From: Desulfobacterales bacterium
GTDB taxonomy: Bacteria > Desulfobacterota > Desulfobacteria > Desulfobacterales > JAFDCJ01
Direction: 5' to 3'
DNA: 14,409 bases
Assembly (NCBI GenBank): GCA_020345785.1
Contig: CP070771.1
Span: 486,834-501,242 of the forward strand
Below, in pieces: positions 6,202 to 12,557 of the stretch (the stretch's first letter is position 1; every line of letters begins with the position of its first letter). The position numbers were made by a program, and so were the translations under genes. The notes beneath the pieces were generated by a model, which searched no databases, had not been told where the DNA came from, and worked only from the letters and a program-made list of their open reading frames with translations.

Positions 6202-7599
6202 ATGACGAAAGCCAGTGCTGCCGACCGATGTGTCGAGAAGATAAGGCAAACATATTGCCGACGCACAGCCAGATCCAAAGTGTTGTTTGACAAAGCCACA
6301 AGCTATCTGCCCGGAGGAGATACCCGCACGGCCGTTTTCTTTGAACCCTACCCGACATTCATCGTCCGCGGTCAGGACTGCCGGGTATATGATGCCGATG
6401 ATAATGAGTATATCGATCATCTGAATAATTACACCGTTCAACTGCTGGGACATAACCATCCGGACATCCGGTCGGCTTCCATCGAACAACTTAACATGGG
6501 GATGAACTTCGCCGCGCCTCATGAAGGCCAGATCATGCTGGCTGAAGAACTTTGCCGGCGCATTCCCTGCTTTGAACAAGTGCGGTTTTGCAACAGCGGA
6601 ACCGAAGCCACGATGTTTGCGATAAGGGCTGCACGCGCTTTTACGGGCCGCGATAAGGTTCTTAAAATGGAAGGGATCTATCACGGAACCCACGATATGG
6701 TGGAAATCAGTGTCTTTCCCTCTCTGAGTGAGGCGGGCGACGAAAGAAGCCCCCGCCCGGTGCCGTCGTCGGCCGGTATACCGGCGAATGTTTTTCAAAA
6801 CATGATCGTCGCGCCGTTCAACGACATCGACGCCACCAAGGCGCTCATTGAAGCGAATCGCAATGATTTAGCGGCGGTCATCATCGAACCGGTGATGACG
6901 GCAGCCGGCGTCATTCCGGCCACGCAAGAATATCTGGCTTATTTGAGAGAGGTGACCCATAGGCTTGGAATTGTGCTGATCTTCGATGAAGTCGTTACAT
7001 TTCGTCTGGCTCCCGGAGGAGCCCAGCAGTTTTACGGAATAACCCCTGATCTGACGTGCATCGGAAAATTGATCGGCGGTGGATTCGCTGTCGGCGCCTT
7101 CGGAGGACGTCGCGAAATCATATCACAATTTTCTCCCGTGAATGGCAAGCTCAGGCATTCAGGCACCTTCAACGGGCATCCTGTCACCATGGCAGCGGGA
7201 TTGGCGGCCCTGAGGCTGTTGACACCCGCGGTCTACCATCAAATAAATGAACTCGGTGATTACTTTCGCCGGGAGATAAACACCAAGGTTTTTGAGGAGC
7301 TGGCGCTTAATGCACACATGTCGGGCGTCGGGTCGCTTTCCTTTGTACATTACACACGGGAAGGACTTCATAATTACCGCGACGCCAGAAGCGCCATGGA
7401 AAACGCGGGCAATCTGCCGACCATTGTCCACCTATGCCACTTGAATAACGGCATCTGGATTGCCGAGCGCGGAGAATATGCCTTATCTACGCCGATGACG
7501 CAAGCTGTCATCGATCAAACCGTCGCAGGTTTTCGCAAATCTTTCACCGAAGTTCTGCCTGTCATCGAGGAATATCATCCTCAACTCATCTTAAAGTGA
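6202..7599 (+). CDS. Class III PLP aminotransferase, glutamate-1-semialdehyde aminomutase-like
   Basis: 465-aa fold-type I PLP enzyme. Motifs: GHNHPDI (83-89), NSGTEATMFAIRAAR (131-145, phosphate-binding), YHGTHD (160-165), VIIEPV (226-231), IFDEVVTFR (260-268, Asp262 contacts the PLP ring nitrogen) and CIGKLIGGGF (286-295, Lys289 binds PLP). Overall pattern is closest to glutamate-1-semialdehyde 2,1-aminomutase-like proteins, but the N-terminal region and its place in a catabolic cluster argue against haem synthesis. Related enzymes include beta-amino acid transaminases and aminomutases. An AAGGAAG RBS precedes the ATG, 50 nt after BKACE, so co-transcription is likely. It may move or remove an amino group on the BKACE substrate or product (inference). 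Its 3' end overlaps the convergent ligase gene by 9 bp. Confidence 0.88.
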   Translation: MTKASAADRCVEKIRQTYCRRTARSKVLFDKATSYLPGGDTRTAVFFEPYPTFIVRGQDCRVYDADDNEYIDHLNNYTVQLLGHNHPDIRSASIEQLNMGMNFAAPHEGQIMLAEELCRRIPCFEQVRFCNSGTEATMFAIRAARAFTGRDKVLKMEGIYHGTHDMVEISVFPSLSEAGDERSPRPVPSSAGIPANVFQNMIVAPFNDIDATKALIEANRNDLAAVIIEPVMTAAGVIPATQEYLAYLREVTHRLGIVLIFDEVVTFRLAPGGAQQFYGITPDLTCIGKLIGGGFAVGAFGGRREIISQFSPVNGKLRHSGTFNGHPVTMAAGLAALRLLTPAVYHQINELGDYFRREINTKVFEELALNAHMSGVGSLSFVHYTREGLHNYRDARSAMENAGNLPTIVHLCHLNNGIWIAERGEYALSTPMTQAVIDQTVAGFRKSFTEVLPVIEEYHPQLILK

Positions 7600-9123
7600 G
7601 TCAACCTTCTTTACTTTGGCCCTTAACTCTCTCTTCAAGATTTTGCCGGTGGGACCTTGGGGCAGCGACTTTACAAATTCTACCATTCTTGGGGCTTTAA
7701 ATTTGGCAATTTTGGTTCTCACAAATTCGATGATCTCATCTTCGGTTGCATGCATGCCCTCTTTTAAAACAATATAGGCCTTGGCCAGTTCCCCTTTGAC
7801 TTCGTCGGGTATTCCGATCACCGCTGCCAGAGCTACGGCCGGATGGGTATAGAGTACTTCTTCAACTTCCACCGGATAGATATTGGCGCCGCCGGTGATG
7901 ATGAGATCCTGCTTGCGGTCGACGACATAAAGGTAGCCGTCCTGGTCAAGGTAGCCGAGGTCCCCGCTGCGGAACCAGCCTTCTTTGTAAACTTCCCTGT
8001 TTATTTCCGGCCGATTCCAGTAGCCGTGAATGGAGAAGACATCGCCTTTTTCCACAATTTCGCCGACCTCGCCGGTCGGCAGTTCCCTTAAATCGTCGTC
8101 CACAATTTTAATCCAGACATTGGCGATGGGGACACCCACCGACTCAAGTTTGCGAACGCCGACGATGGGGTTGAGCGTTGTAAAACCGCAACCTTCGGTT
8201 TGGCCGTAGCCGTCCAGGAAAACAACGTGAAATGTCTTTTCGACATCTTTGATTAATGTGGCCGGACAATGGGCGCCGCCGGAGTTGACGACCCTCATGG
8301 CAGTAACGTCATGTTTGGCGGGATCATAGGATTGCAGAAGATAGACATACATGGTGGGTGTGCCCGCGAAATAGGTGGCCCTGTGTTCGGTGATGTGCCC
8401 CAGCACCTTTTGGGCTTCAAACCTGTCAACCAGGATGAGCGGGACACCCAGATAAAAGGCGGACATCATGACCACATTGAGCGCAAAATTGTTAAACAGG
8501 GGCAGGGCGCACAGCAGTCGGTCTTCCTGGTTGAATTTATTAAAATTGCACAGCGAGGAAACATTGGACAGGATGGATCGATGGGTCTGGGTGGCCCCTT
8601 TGGGTCGCCCGGTGGTGCCGGAGGTATAGATAATGCTGACGATATCATCATAACCGGCTTCCAGGTGATCAAAGTGTTCGGTTGAATCCGCAACCACATC
8701 CTGCAATCGGTGGCAGCCTTTAAAAACCGCATCGTCGGTCAGGATAATATGTTTCAAATCGGGTAATGCCGCATAGTCTCTTTGCAGCCGAAGATAAAAC
8801 TTGCTGTCGGTAATAACCGCGCCGGCCCCCGTATCACGTCCGATATAGACGATTTCGTGGGCAACATACATGACGTTGAGGGGGACGACAATGGCGCCGG
8901 CCTTGATGAGGGCGTAATGGGCCATGATGATCTCAGGGCCGTTGGCCAGCTGCACCAGTACCCGGTCACCTTTGCGAATACCGAGTTTTTGCAGGCCGCA
9001 GGCCAAACGGTTTACCTTTTCATTGAGCTCGCCGAAGGTCAGGGTTGAACTTTCAAAAATAATCGCCGCTCTGTCCGGATGCGCCCTGGCGGCACTGTTT
9101 ATCAACTCGCTGATCAGTTGCAT
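7591..9123 (-). CDS. AMP-forming acyl-CoA ligase (fatty acid-CoA ligase family)
   Basis: 510-aa ANL-superfamily ligase: acid + ATP + CoA to acyl-CoA + AMP + PPi. Motifs: IIYTSGTTGRPKGA (164-177, P loop), FLDGYGQTEG (A5 motif), WFRSGDLGYLDQDGYLYVVDR (A7-A8 region and hinge), GGANIYPVEVEE, and the C-terminal PTGKILKREL with catalytic Lys494. The start at 9123 is set by AAAGGA a few bases upstream and by homologues beginning near this residue. The frame stays open to 9273, but that stretch reads through a non-coding heptamer repeat. Opposite in direction to the BKACE block, with a 9-bp tail-to-tail overlap with the PLP gene. It could activate an acid for the same pathway, but the substrate cannot be read from sequence. 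Confidence 0.92.
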   Translation of the reverse strand: MQLISELINSAARAHPDRAAIIFESSTLTFGELNEKVNRLACGLQKLGIRKGDRVLVQLANGPEIIMAHYALIKAGAIVVPLNVMYVAHEIVYIGRDTGAGAVITDSKFYLRLQRDYAALPDLKHIILTDDAVFKGCHRLQDVVADSTEHFDHLEAGYDDIVSIIYTSGTTGRPKGATQTHRSILSNVSSLCNFNKFNQEDRLLCALPLFNNFALNVVMMSAFYLGVPLILVDRFEAQKVLGHITEHRATYFAGTPTMYVYLLQSYDPAKHDVTAMRVVNSGGAHCPATLIKDVEKTFHVVFLDGYGQTEGCGFTTLNPIVGVRKLESVGVPIANVWIKIVDDDLRELPTGEVGEIVEKGDVFSIHGYWNRPEINREVYKEGWFRSGDLGYLDQDGYLYVVDRKQDLIITGGANIYPVEVEEVLYTHPAVALAAVIGIPDEVKGELAKAYIVLKEGMHATEDEIIEFVRTKIAKFKAPRMVEFVKSLPQGPTGKILKRELRAKVKKVDSL

Positions 9124-9167
9124 GTCGGGTTCCTTTTTATAAAATAGACAGAATACACTAATTGGGC

Positions 9168-9200
9168 GTTCGATGTTCGACGTTCGATGTTCGATGTTCA
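9168..9200. repeat. Heptamer tandem repeat GTTCGAT
   Basis: Units GTTCGAT, GTTCGAC, GTTCGAT, GTTCGAT and a partial GTTCA lie head to tail with exact 7-bp period, between the acyl-CoA ligase and universal stress protein genes. On the minus strand it would translate to the IEHRTSNIE pattern often seen as a false N-terminal extension in bacterial annotations. Confidence 0.85.
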
Positions 9201-9227
9201 TTTTGTCGATACGACGCTGCTGTGCGC

Positions 9228-9722
9228 CTACCCCCCCTTGGGCAGGTGTATCACCAGAACCGGTTTGCGGCATCGCCGTATGACACGCCTCGATACACTG
9301 CCCATAACGGCGTCGGCGATGACACCATGTCCATGGGCGCCCATGACTACCATATCATAATCGTTCTTGTTCACTTCCCGGATAATTTCTTCAACCGGGT
9401 TGCCGATTTTTATAATAACTTCTTCCATCATGAAGGGACATGAAGGCAGGGCGGCCTTTGTTTCTTCACAGAAATTTTCCAGGCGCCGCCGGACTTTCTC
9501 GACGATTTCAGTTTTGCTGCGATCAAGAAGCTCTCTCCATTTATTTTTGCCAAGGACGTTTGTTACCAGGCTTTCAGAAGTGGGCACTGCGTCTTTTAAA
9601 ACATGCAAAATGGTGATGACGGCATCGTAACGGTCTGCAAGGCTGGCTGCATAGCTGAATGCAAAGTTGGAGGTCTCGGACAAGTCGGTGGTGTAAAGGA
9701 TTTTTTTGATTTCAGGAACCAT
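9228..9722 (-). CDS. Universal stress protein, ATP-binding UspA-like
   Basis: 164-aa cytoplasmic Usp-domain protein. The N-terminal strand KKILYTTDLSE (residues 5-15), the following helix SNFAFSYAASLADRY and the C-terminal VVMGAHGHG...MGSVSRRVIRRCRKPVLVI fit the family. The G-2x-G-9x-G-S nucleotide-binding motif is intact (GAHG, then nine residues, then GS), so it is of the ATP-binding type. I chose the ATG at 9722 for its AAGGAAA RBS 8 nt upstream and its position just before the first strand; the frame is open to 9782. The gene lies about 100 nt upstream of the ligase on the same strand, with the heptamer repeat between. It is divergent from the 98-aa membrane protein gene at 9859. Family members respond to stress or energy status; the specific role is unknown. 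Confidence 0.92.
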   Translation of the reverse strand: MVPEIKKILYTTDLSETSNFAFSYAASLADRYDAVITILHVLKDAVPTSESLVTNVLGKNKWRELLDRSKTEIVEKVRRRLENFCEETKAALPSCPFMMEEVIIKIGNPVEEIIREVNKNDYDMVVMGAHGHGVIADAVMGSVSRRVIRRCRKPVLVIHLPKGG

Positions 9723-9805
9723 TTTTAATTTCCTTTTTTCTGTTTGGCCGCACTCCATCAAAGACTTTACCCGTGTGACCAAACATGTTATGGTATATCC
9801 CGGCT

Positions 9806-9831
9806 TTTACAAGAAAACAAAATATTATAAT
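9806..9831 (+). promoter_or_regulatory. Possible sigma-70 promoter for the 98-aa membrane protein
   Basis: A perfect TATAAT at 9826-9831 lies 27 nt before the ATG at 9859. The best -35-like element, TTTACA at 9806-9811, is only 14 nt upstream, shorter than the optimum, so only the -10 box is persuasive. Confidence 0.35.
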
Positions 9832-9858
9832 GCCGTATCCTGAAGGTATCAAGGTATT

Positions 9859-10155
9859 ATGCCTGAAACAGGTGAACTGATCATAAGCATTCTTCTGCTG
9901 GTGGCTGCGCTTATTTTGAGTCGACATTTTCATGCCTGGAAGATAAAAAAAGCGTACCTGCGGATCATTGAAGATCTAAAAAGCCGGGAGGCGTTTACTC
10001 CCGAATCGGCGATTGTTCTGCCTTATGCCAACCGATCTTTTCTCAGAATTGGATTGAAAGATCATCGTCCAACGGCGCTCAAAAGCCTGATAGCCGAACA
10101 CATTGTCGGCATGACGGAGGACGGCCGTTACTTTATGCTGGATAAGAGGGTCTGA
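9859..10155 (+). CDS. 98-aa single-pass membrane protein, paralogue 1
   Basis: Not a family I can name. Residues ~6-21 form one hydrophobic helix (LIISILLLVAALIL). The invariant FHAWKIKKAY (24-33) follows, then a charged helix (RIIEDLKSREAF), then a C-terminal part ending IVGMTEDGRYFMLDK, which looks like a small winged-helix or beta-hairpin unit. Basic residues right after the helix suggest the C-terminal domain is cytoplasmic. AAGG precedes the ATG. It is paralogous to the 10577-10873 gene: same length, no gaps, about 40 of 98 residues identical. It diverges from the universal stress protein gene. The two paralogues point toward each other across a 421-bp repeat-rich gap. Confidence 0.8.
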   Translation: MPETGELIISILLLVAALILSRHFHAWKIKKAYLRIIEDLKSREAFTPESAIVLPYANRSFLRIGLKDHRPTALKSLIAEHIVGMTEDGRYFMLDKRV

Positions 10156-10161
10156 GGACCC

Positions 10162-10246
10162 CCCGTCGCCCTTCGGGCTTCCAGCTTCGCTGAAGCTGCG
10201 CCGGACATGTCCGACTTCGTCACGCTTGCAGCGTGACTACGACGGG
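10162..10246. repeat. Nested hairpin array (cloverleaf-like palindromic element)
   Basis: An outer 7-bp stem CCCGTCG (10162-10168)/CGACGGG (10240-10246) encloses four perfect hairpins in a row: CCC-TTC-GGG (10169-10177), CAGCTTC-GCT-GAAGCTG (10182-10198), the 12-bp palindrome CGGACATGTCCG (10202-10213), and GTCACGCT-TGC-AGCGTGAC (10219-10237). Almost every base is in a stem. It begins 6 nt after the stop of the first 98-aa gene. It is probably a dispersed palindromic element. It has no tRNA features. Confidence 0.7.
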
Positions 10247-10273
10247 ACAGGATGGCGCGGCAAGCAGAGGGCA

Positions 10274-10576
10274 GAGCATAGGGCATGGAGCATGGGGCAT
10301 AGCACAGAGATAGAAGGCAGAGGACAATTACGAGGTCGGAAAAACGGCAATGATTCCTTCTACAGCCTCACAGCTTCCAGGCCTCCCAGCCTTCTCGCCT
10401 CTTTGAATACAAATGACAGAGGTCAGAAGTAAAGAAAAAGTTATCGTTATTGGTTATTGGTTTGAGAGGAATGAGATAATCGTCTGCGGATTTGGGACTA
10501 ATAAAGCGTAGGGCAGGCTCCGGCCTTTCCGACCTGCAGGCTCTGGCCTAAATTCTAACCATACCAAAACCCGGAT
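10274..10576. repeat. Cluster of short tandem and degenerate repeats
   Basis: No gene is supported here. Seen: four heptamers G(A/G)GCAT(A/G) at 10274-10301; a degenerate CT-rich octamer run (ACAGCCT, CACAGCTT, CCAGGCCT, CCCAGCCT) around 10362-10397; GTTATTG twice plus a partial at 10446-10463; and a near-direct repeat CAGGCTCCGGCCT/CAGGCTCTGGCCT at 10514-10549. The rest is unremarkable up to the convergent gene ending at 10577. Confidence 0.65.
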
Positions 10577-10873
10577 TCATACATTTTTATCTTTTAGATA
10601 GTATTTCCCGTCATCCGTAACACCGACAATACTGTCTTGGACCAAATGCTCAAGCGCTATGGGCCGGACATCTCGCAGTCCAACCCGAAACATGGGGCTC
10701 CGGGCATACGATAGGTTTACCGCAGTTTGCGAATCGAATGCCTTTTTCGCCCTGATTTCCTTCACAATGCTGAAGTATGCCCGTTTTATCTTCCAGGCGT
10801 GAAACTTTTTTGTCAGCATCAAAACAACGAATAGAACACTCATAGCGATGAACATCTTAATGTAGTCATTCAT
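10577..10873 (-). CDS. 98-aa single-pass membrane protein, paralogue 2
   Basis: Paralogue of the 9859-10155 gene. A hydrophobic helix at residues ~7-21 (MFIAMSVLFVVLMLT) is followed by the same FHAWKIKRAY block, a charged helix (VKEIRAKKAF), RVGLRDVRPIALEHLV, and a terminal IVGVTDDGKYYLKDK. The start at 10873 is chosen for AAGGTGG 5 nt upstream and for equal length with paralogue 1; the open frame upstream to 11023 has no match in the paralogue. I do not recognise a named family. It is divergent from the response regulator gene. Confidence 0.8.
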   Translation of the reverse strand: MNDYIKMFIAMSVLFVVLMLTKKFHAWKIKRAYFSIVKEIRAKKAFDSQTAVNLSYARSPMFRVGLRDVRPIALEHLVQDSIVGVTDDGKYYLKDKNV

Positions 10874-11366
10874 AATTACCACCTTGGCGGAAAAATAATT
10901 AATCACTCGAAGGGTCGGAAAATTTTTTAGAGCTGAGGCGCGGCGTGGATAATCGCCACCGAAACCGCCTGAACTCGACCATAAGGGTTCGTATTGAATG
11001 AGGAGAATATTAAATAATAACAAGTTATTGAGCTTGACTTTGGCACCTATCTTTCAAGAAAGGCCGCGTCGTTAAGCTGTTCATTCAAAATGAATCTTAT
11101 GAAAAGCGGTCACGGCAATATTATATGAACGAGCGATAGAAGCAACAGGAAAGATGGCATTTGCATTTAACAATCCTGCGTGCTAAACGTCAATTCATCG
11201 ATCATATACGTTGACTTGGAATTTAAAGGGTGTTGTATCATTAATCCTGGTCAATGGGGTGCGTCTTTGCCCCATGGATGTGGAATGATAGCCGGATTAA
11301 GCAGTTTCAATGGTTAACGCCTTTAAAGGTTATTTACATTGGACAGCAAACATAAGGAGAAATGAA
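10874..11366. other. Intergenic region between the membrane protein and response regulator genes
   Basis: 493 bp between divergent genes. No convincing ORF or RNA gene is seen. Possible plus-strand promoter elements are TTGACT at 11211 and TATCAT at 11236 (19-nt spacer, longer than ideal). A hairpin ATGGGG/CCCCAT (11254-11259/11270-11275) with a 10-nt loop lies in what would be the response regulator's 5' leader. An AT-rich stretch lies before paralogue 2. Confidence 0.4.
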
Positions 11367-11870
11367 ATGGACCCGAGGAAATTATTAGAGGGGAAAAAGA
11401 TTCTCATTGTGGATGATGAGCCGGATGTCCTTGAATCGTTAATTGAACTTTTGGATATGTGCAGGGTAGACACTGCATCCTCATTTGAGGAAGGCAAGCG
11501 GCTCCTGGAGGAACAGAAGTACGCTATTGCCATCCTGGATATAATGGGCGTGCAGGGCTTTGAGCTGCTTGAAATTGCAAATAGACAGAAAATACCGGCG
11601 CTGATGCTCACCGCCCATGCCTTATCCGAAGAGAGCCTCAAAAAATCTGCTGAGAGTGGGGCTGCTTATTTTGCCCCTAAGGATAAGATTTATGAAATTG
11701 AGCTTTTCGTCGCAGATGTGCTGGATGCTCTGGAGAAGAAAAAGAGCCCCTGGGTCAAGTGGTTCGAAAGGCTCGGGGGATTTTATGACAAAAGATTTCA
11801 CGGTCCGAACTGGAGAGAGCAGGAACGAAAATTCTGGGAAGAGAAGCTGAAGAAACAACCGGAGCTCTAA
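11367..11870 (+). CDS. Single-domain response regulator with C-terminal tail
   Basis: 167-aa receiver (CheY-like) protein. ILIVDDEPDV (12-21) gives acidic Asp16/Asp17; AIAILDIMGV (53-62) gives the phospho-acceptor Asp58; LMLTAH has Thr82; FAPKDK has Lys105. All canonical phosphorylation residues are therefore present. Residues ~122-167 form a charged, aromatic tail (WVKWFERLGGFYDKRFHG and on to a Lys/Glu-rich end) that is not a DNA-binding domain I recognise, so output is probably by protein contact. The start at 11367 has AAGGAG 7 nt upstream; the open frame extends to 11310 without an RBS. No histidine kinase is in the window. The stop codon lies inside the 5' arm of a 110-nt inverted repeat. 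Confidence 0.9.
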   Translation: MDPRKLLEGKKILIVDDEPDVLESLIELLDMCRVDTASSFEEGKRLLEEQKYAIAILDIMGVQGFELLEIANRQKIPALMLTAHALSEESLKKSAESGAAYFAPKDKIYEIELFVADVLDALEKKKSPWVKWFERLGGFYDKRFHGPNWREQERKFWEEKLKKQPEL

Positions 11871-11974
11871 TTCATCCGCCCCTGAAAAATTGCGTTATCA
11901 GGTAGGGATAAAAATAGTCGTCCGATTGAAAATGACGAGAATGTTCATTGTTATCCGGGGTAGATGAATTAGAG
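11865..11974. repeat. 110-nt inverted repeat overlapping the response regulator stop codon
   Basis: CTCTAATTCATC (11865-11876) is the exact reverse complement of GATGAATTAGAG (11963-11974). Four further C-G pairs (11879-11882 with 11957-11960) extend the stem past a short interruption. It could be a structured 3' UTR, a transcription end or a small inserted element. No T tract typical of a terminator follows. Confidence 0.5.
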
Positions 11975-12085
11975 GATAATGGATTAAGACCACCCATCCA
12001 AATCATCCTTCAAAATCAGCAATACCATAATTCTAAAATTTTGGATCGGTCAGGTATCCGTTGATTTGTGATTCTTGCCATACAA

Positions 12086-12229
12086 ATCCCGCCTTGGCGG
12101 GACTCCGCATACCGCCTTGGCGGGATTGCAAGTTCAACGATACGAGTACCGACGTCCTCTTGCCTTATCGGCCTATGGCCGAAAACCCGCCAGAGGCGGA
12201 TAAATTCAAGCCACCTGCTCCGCGGGTGG
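12086..12229. repeat. GC-rich hairpin cluster
   Basis: Five palindromic units follow each other in otherwise non-coding DNA: TCCCGCCTTGGCGGGA (12087-12102), CCGCCTTGGCGG (12112-12123), TCGGCCTATGGCCGA (about 12168-12182), CCGCCAGAGGCGG (12187-12199) and CCACC...GGTGG (12211-12229). Short overlapping ORFs here have no RBS and read through the palindromes. The flanks (11975-12085 and 12230-12360) contain no gene I can support. Confidence 0.6.
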
Positions 12230-12267
12230 TCGTTGACTTCAGGTGCCGAGGGTGAATGAAATTTTGC

Positions 12268-12293
12268 TTGACAATCGATCTGTGTTGTATTAA
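12268..12293 (+). promoter_or_regulatory. Weak candidate promoter for the TRAP operon
   Basis: A perfect TTGACA at 12268-12273 is followed by TATTAA at 12288-12293. The spacer is only 14 nt, so this is tentative; transcription from here would include the leader ORF and terminator at 12393-12463. Confidence 0.25.
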
Positions 12294-12392
12294 TCGTCCT
12301 TGAATAGCTAAATATTGATCATTAACTAAATAGAATTTTGTTCATGGTCTAAATACTGCAAAAATTTTGACCCGACATTAAGGAGTTTGCCA

Positions 12393-12434
12393 TGCGAAGG
12401 ATGTTGCGGACGATGCCGGTTTAAGAGCCTCTGA
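12393..12434 (+). CDS. Putative short leader ORF upstream of the TRAP operon
   Basis: ATG at 12393 with AAGGAG 7 nt upstream starts a peptide reading M-R-R-M-L-R-T-M-P-V. It ends at or just inside the 5' arm of the terminator that follows, so the end is approximate. An RBS, short ORF and terminator together resemble an attenuator, although the peptide has no run of one amino acid; Arg and Met are each used three times. Confidence 0.35.
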   Translation, partial: CEGCCGRCRFKSL

Positions 12435-12463
12435 GGGACTGCCTTTACTCTTGGAGGCTTTTT
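12426..12463 (+). terminator. Rho-independent terminator or attenuator before dctP
   Basis: Stem AGCCTC (12426-12431)/GAGGCT (12454-12459), with a possible inner GAG/CTC extension, is followed directly by TTTTT and further T-rich sequence. It lies about 95 nt before the dctP start codon and right behind the short leader ORF. It could end an upstream transcript or attenuate the TRAP operon. Confidence 0.65.
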
Positions 12464-12557
12464 ATCTTTTTACGGTTTTTTTATTTTTCATTATCCCCCT
12501 GCTGTAACGTCACCTATTATGATGTGCATTTTGCCCACAATCGAAAGGAGGTAGAAC

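Noticed and set aside
9168..9200. CRISPR-like array
   Set aside because: Units are 7 bp, directly abutting and without spacers; no cas genes are present.
9124..9273. 50-residue N-terminal extension of the acyl-CoA ligase
   Set aside because: The extension reads through the GTTCGAT heptamer repeat and overlaps the universal stress protein gene end, while the ATG at 9123 has a good RBS and fits the family start.
10162..10246. tRNA gene
   Set aside because: Size and a 7-bp closing stem are suggestive, but the loops are only 3 nt, there is no anticodon or T loop, and the 3' end does not fit.
10226..10432. 68-aa ORF between the two membrane protein genes
   Set aside because: It is built from the hairpin array and heptamer repeats, with no RBS and low-complexity composition.
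12061..12259. Two overlapping 63-64 aa ORFs
   Set aside because: They read through consecutive palindromes, overlap each other in different frames, and have no RBS or recognisable protein features.
12393..12463. Guanidine (mini-ykkC type) riboswitch
   Set aside because: One GGACGA motif is present, but not the two ACGR-loop hairpins that define the class.
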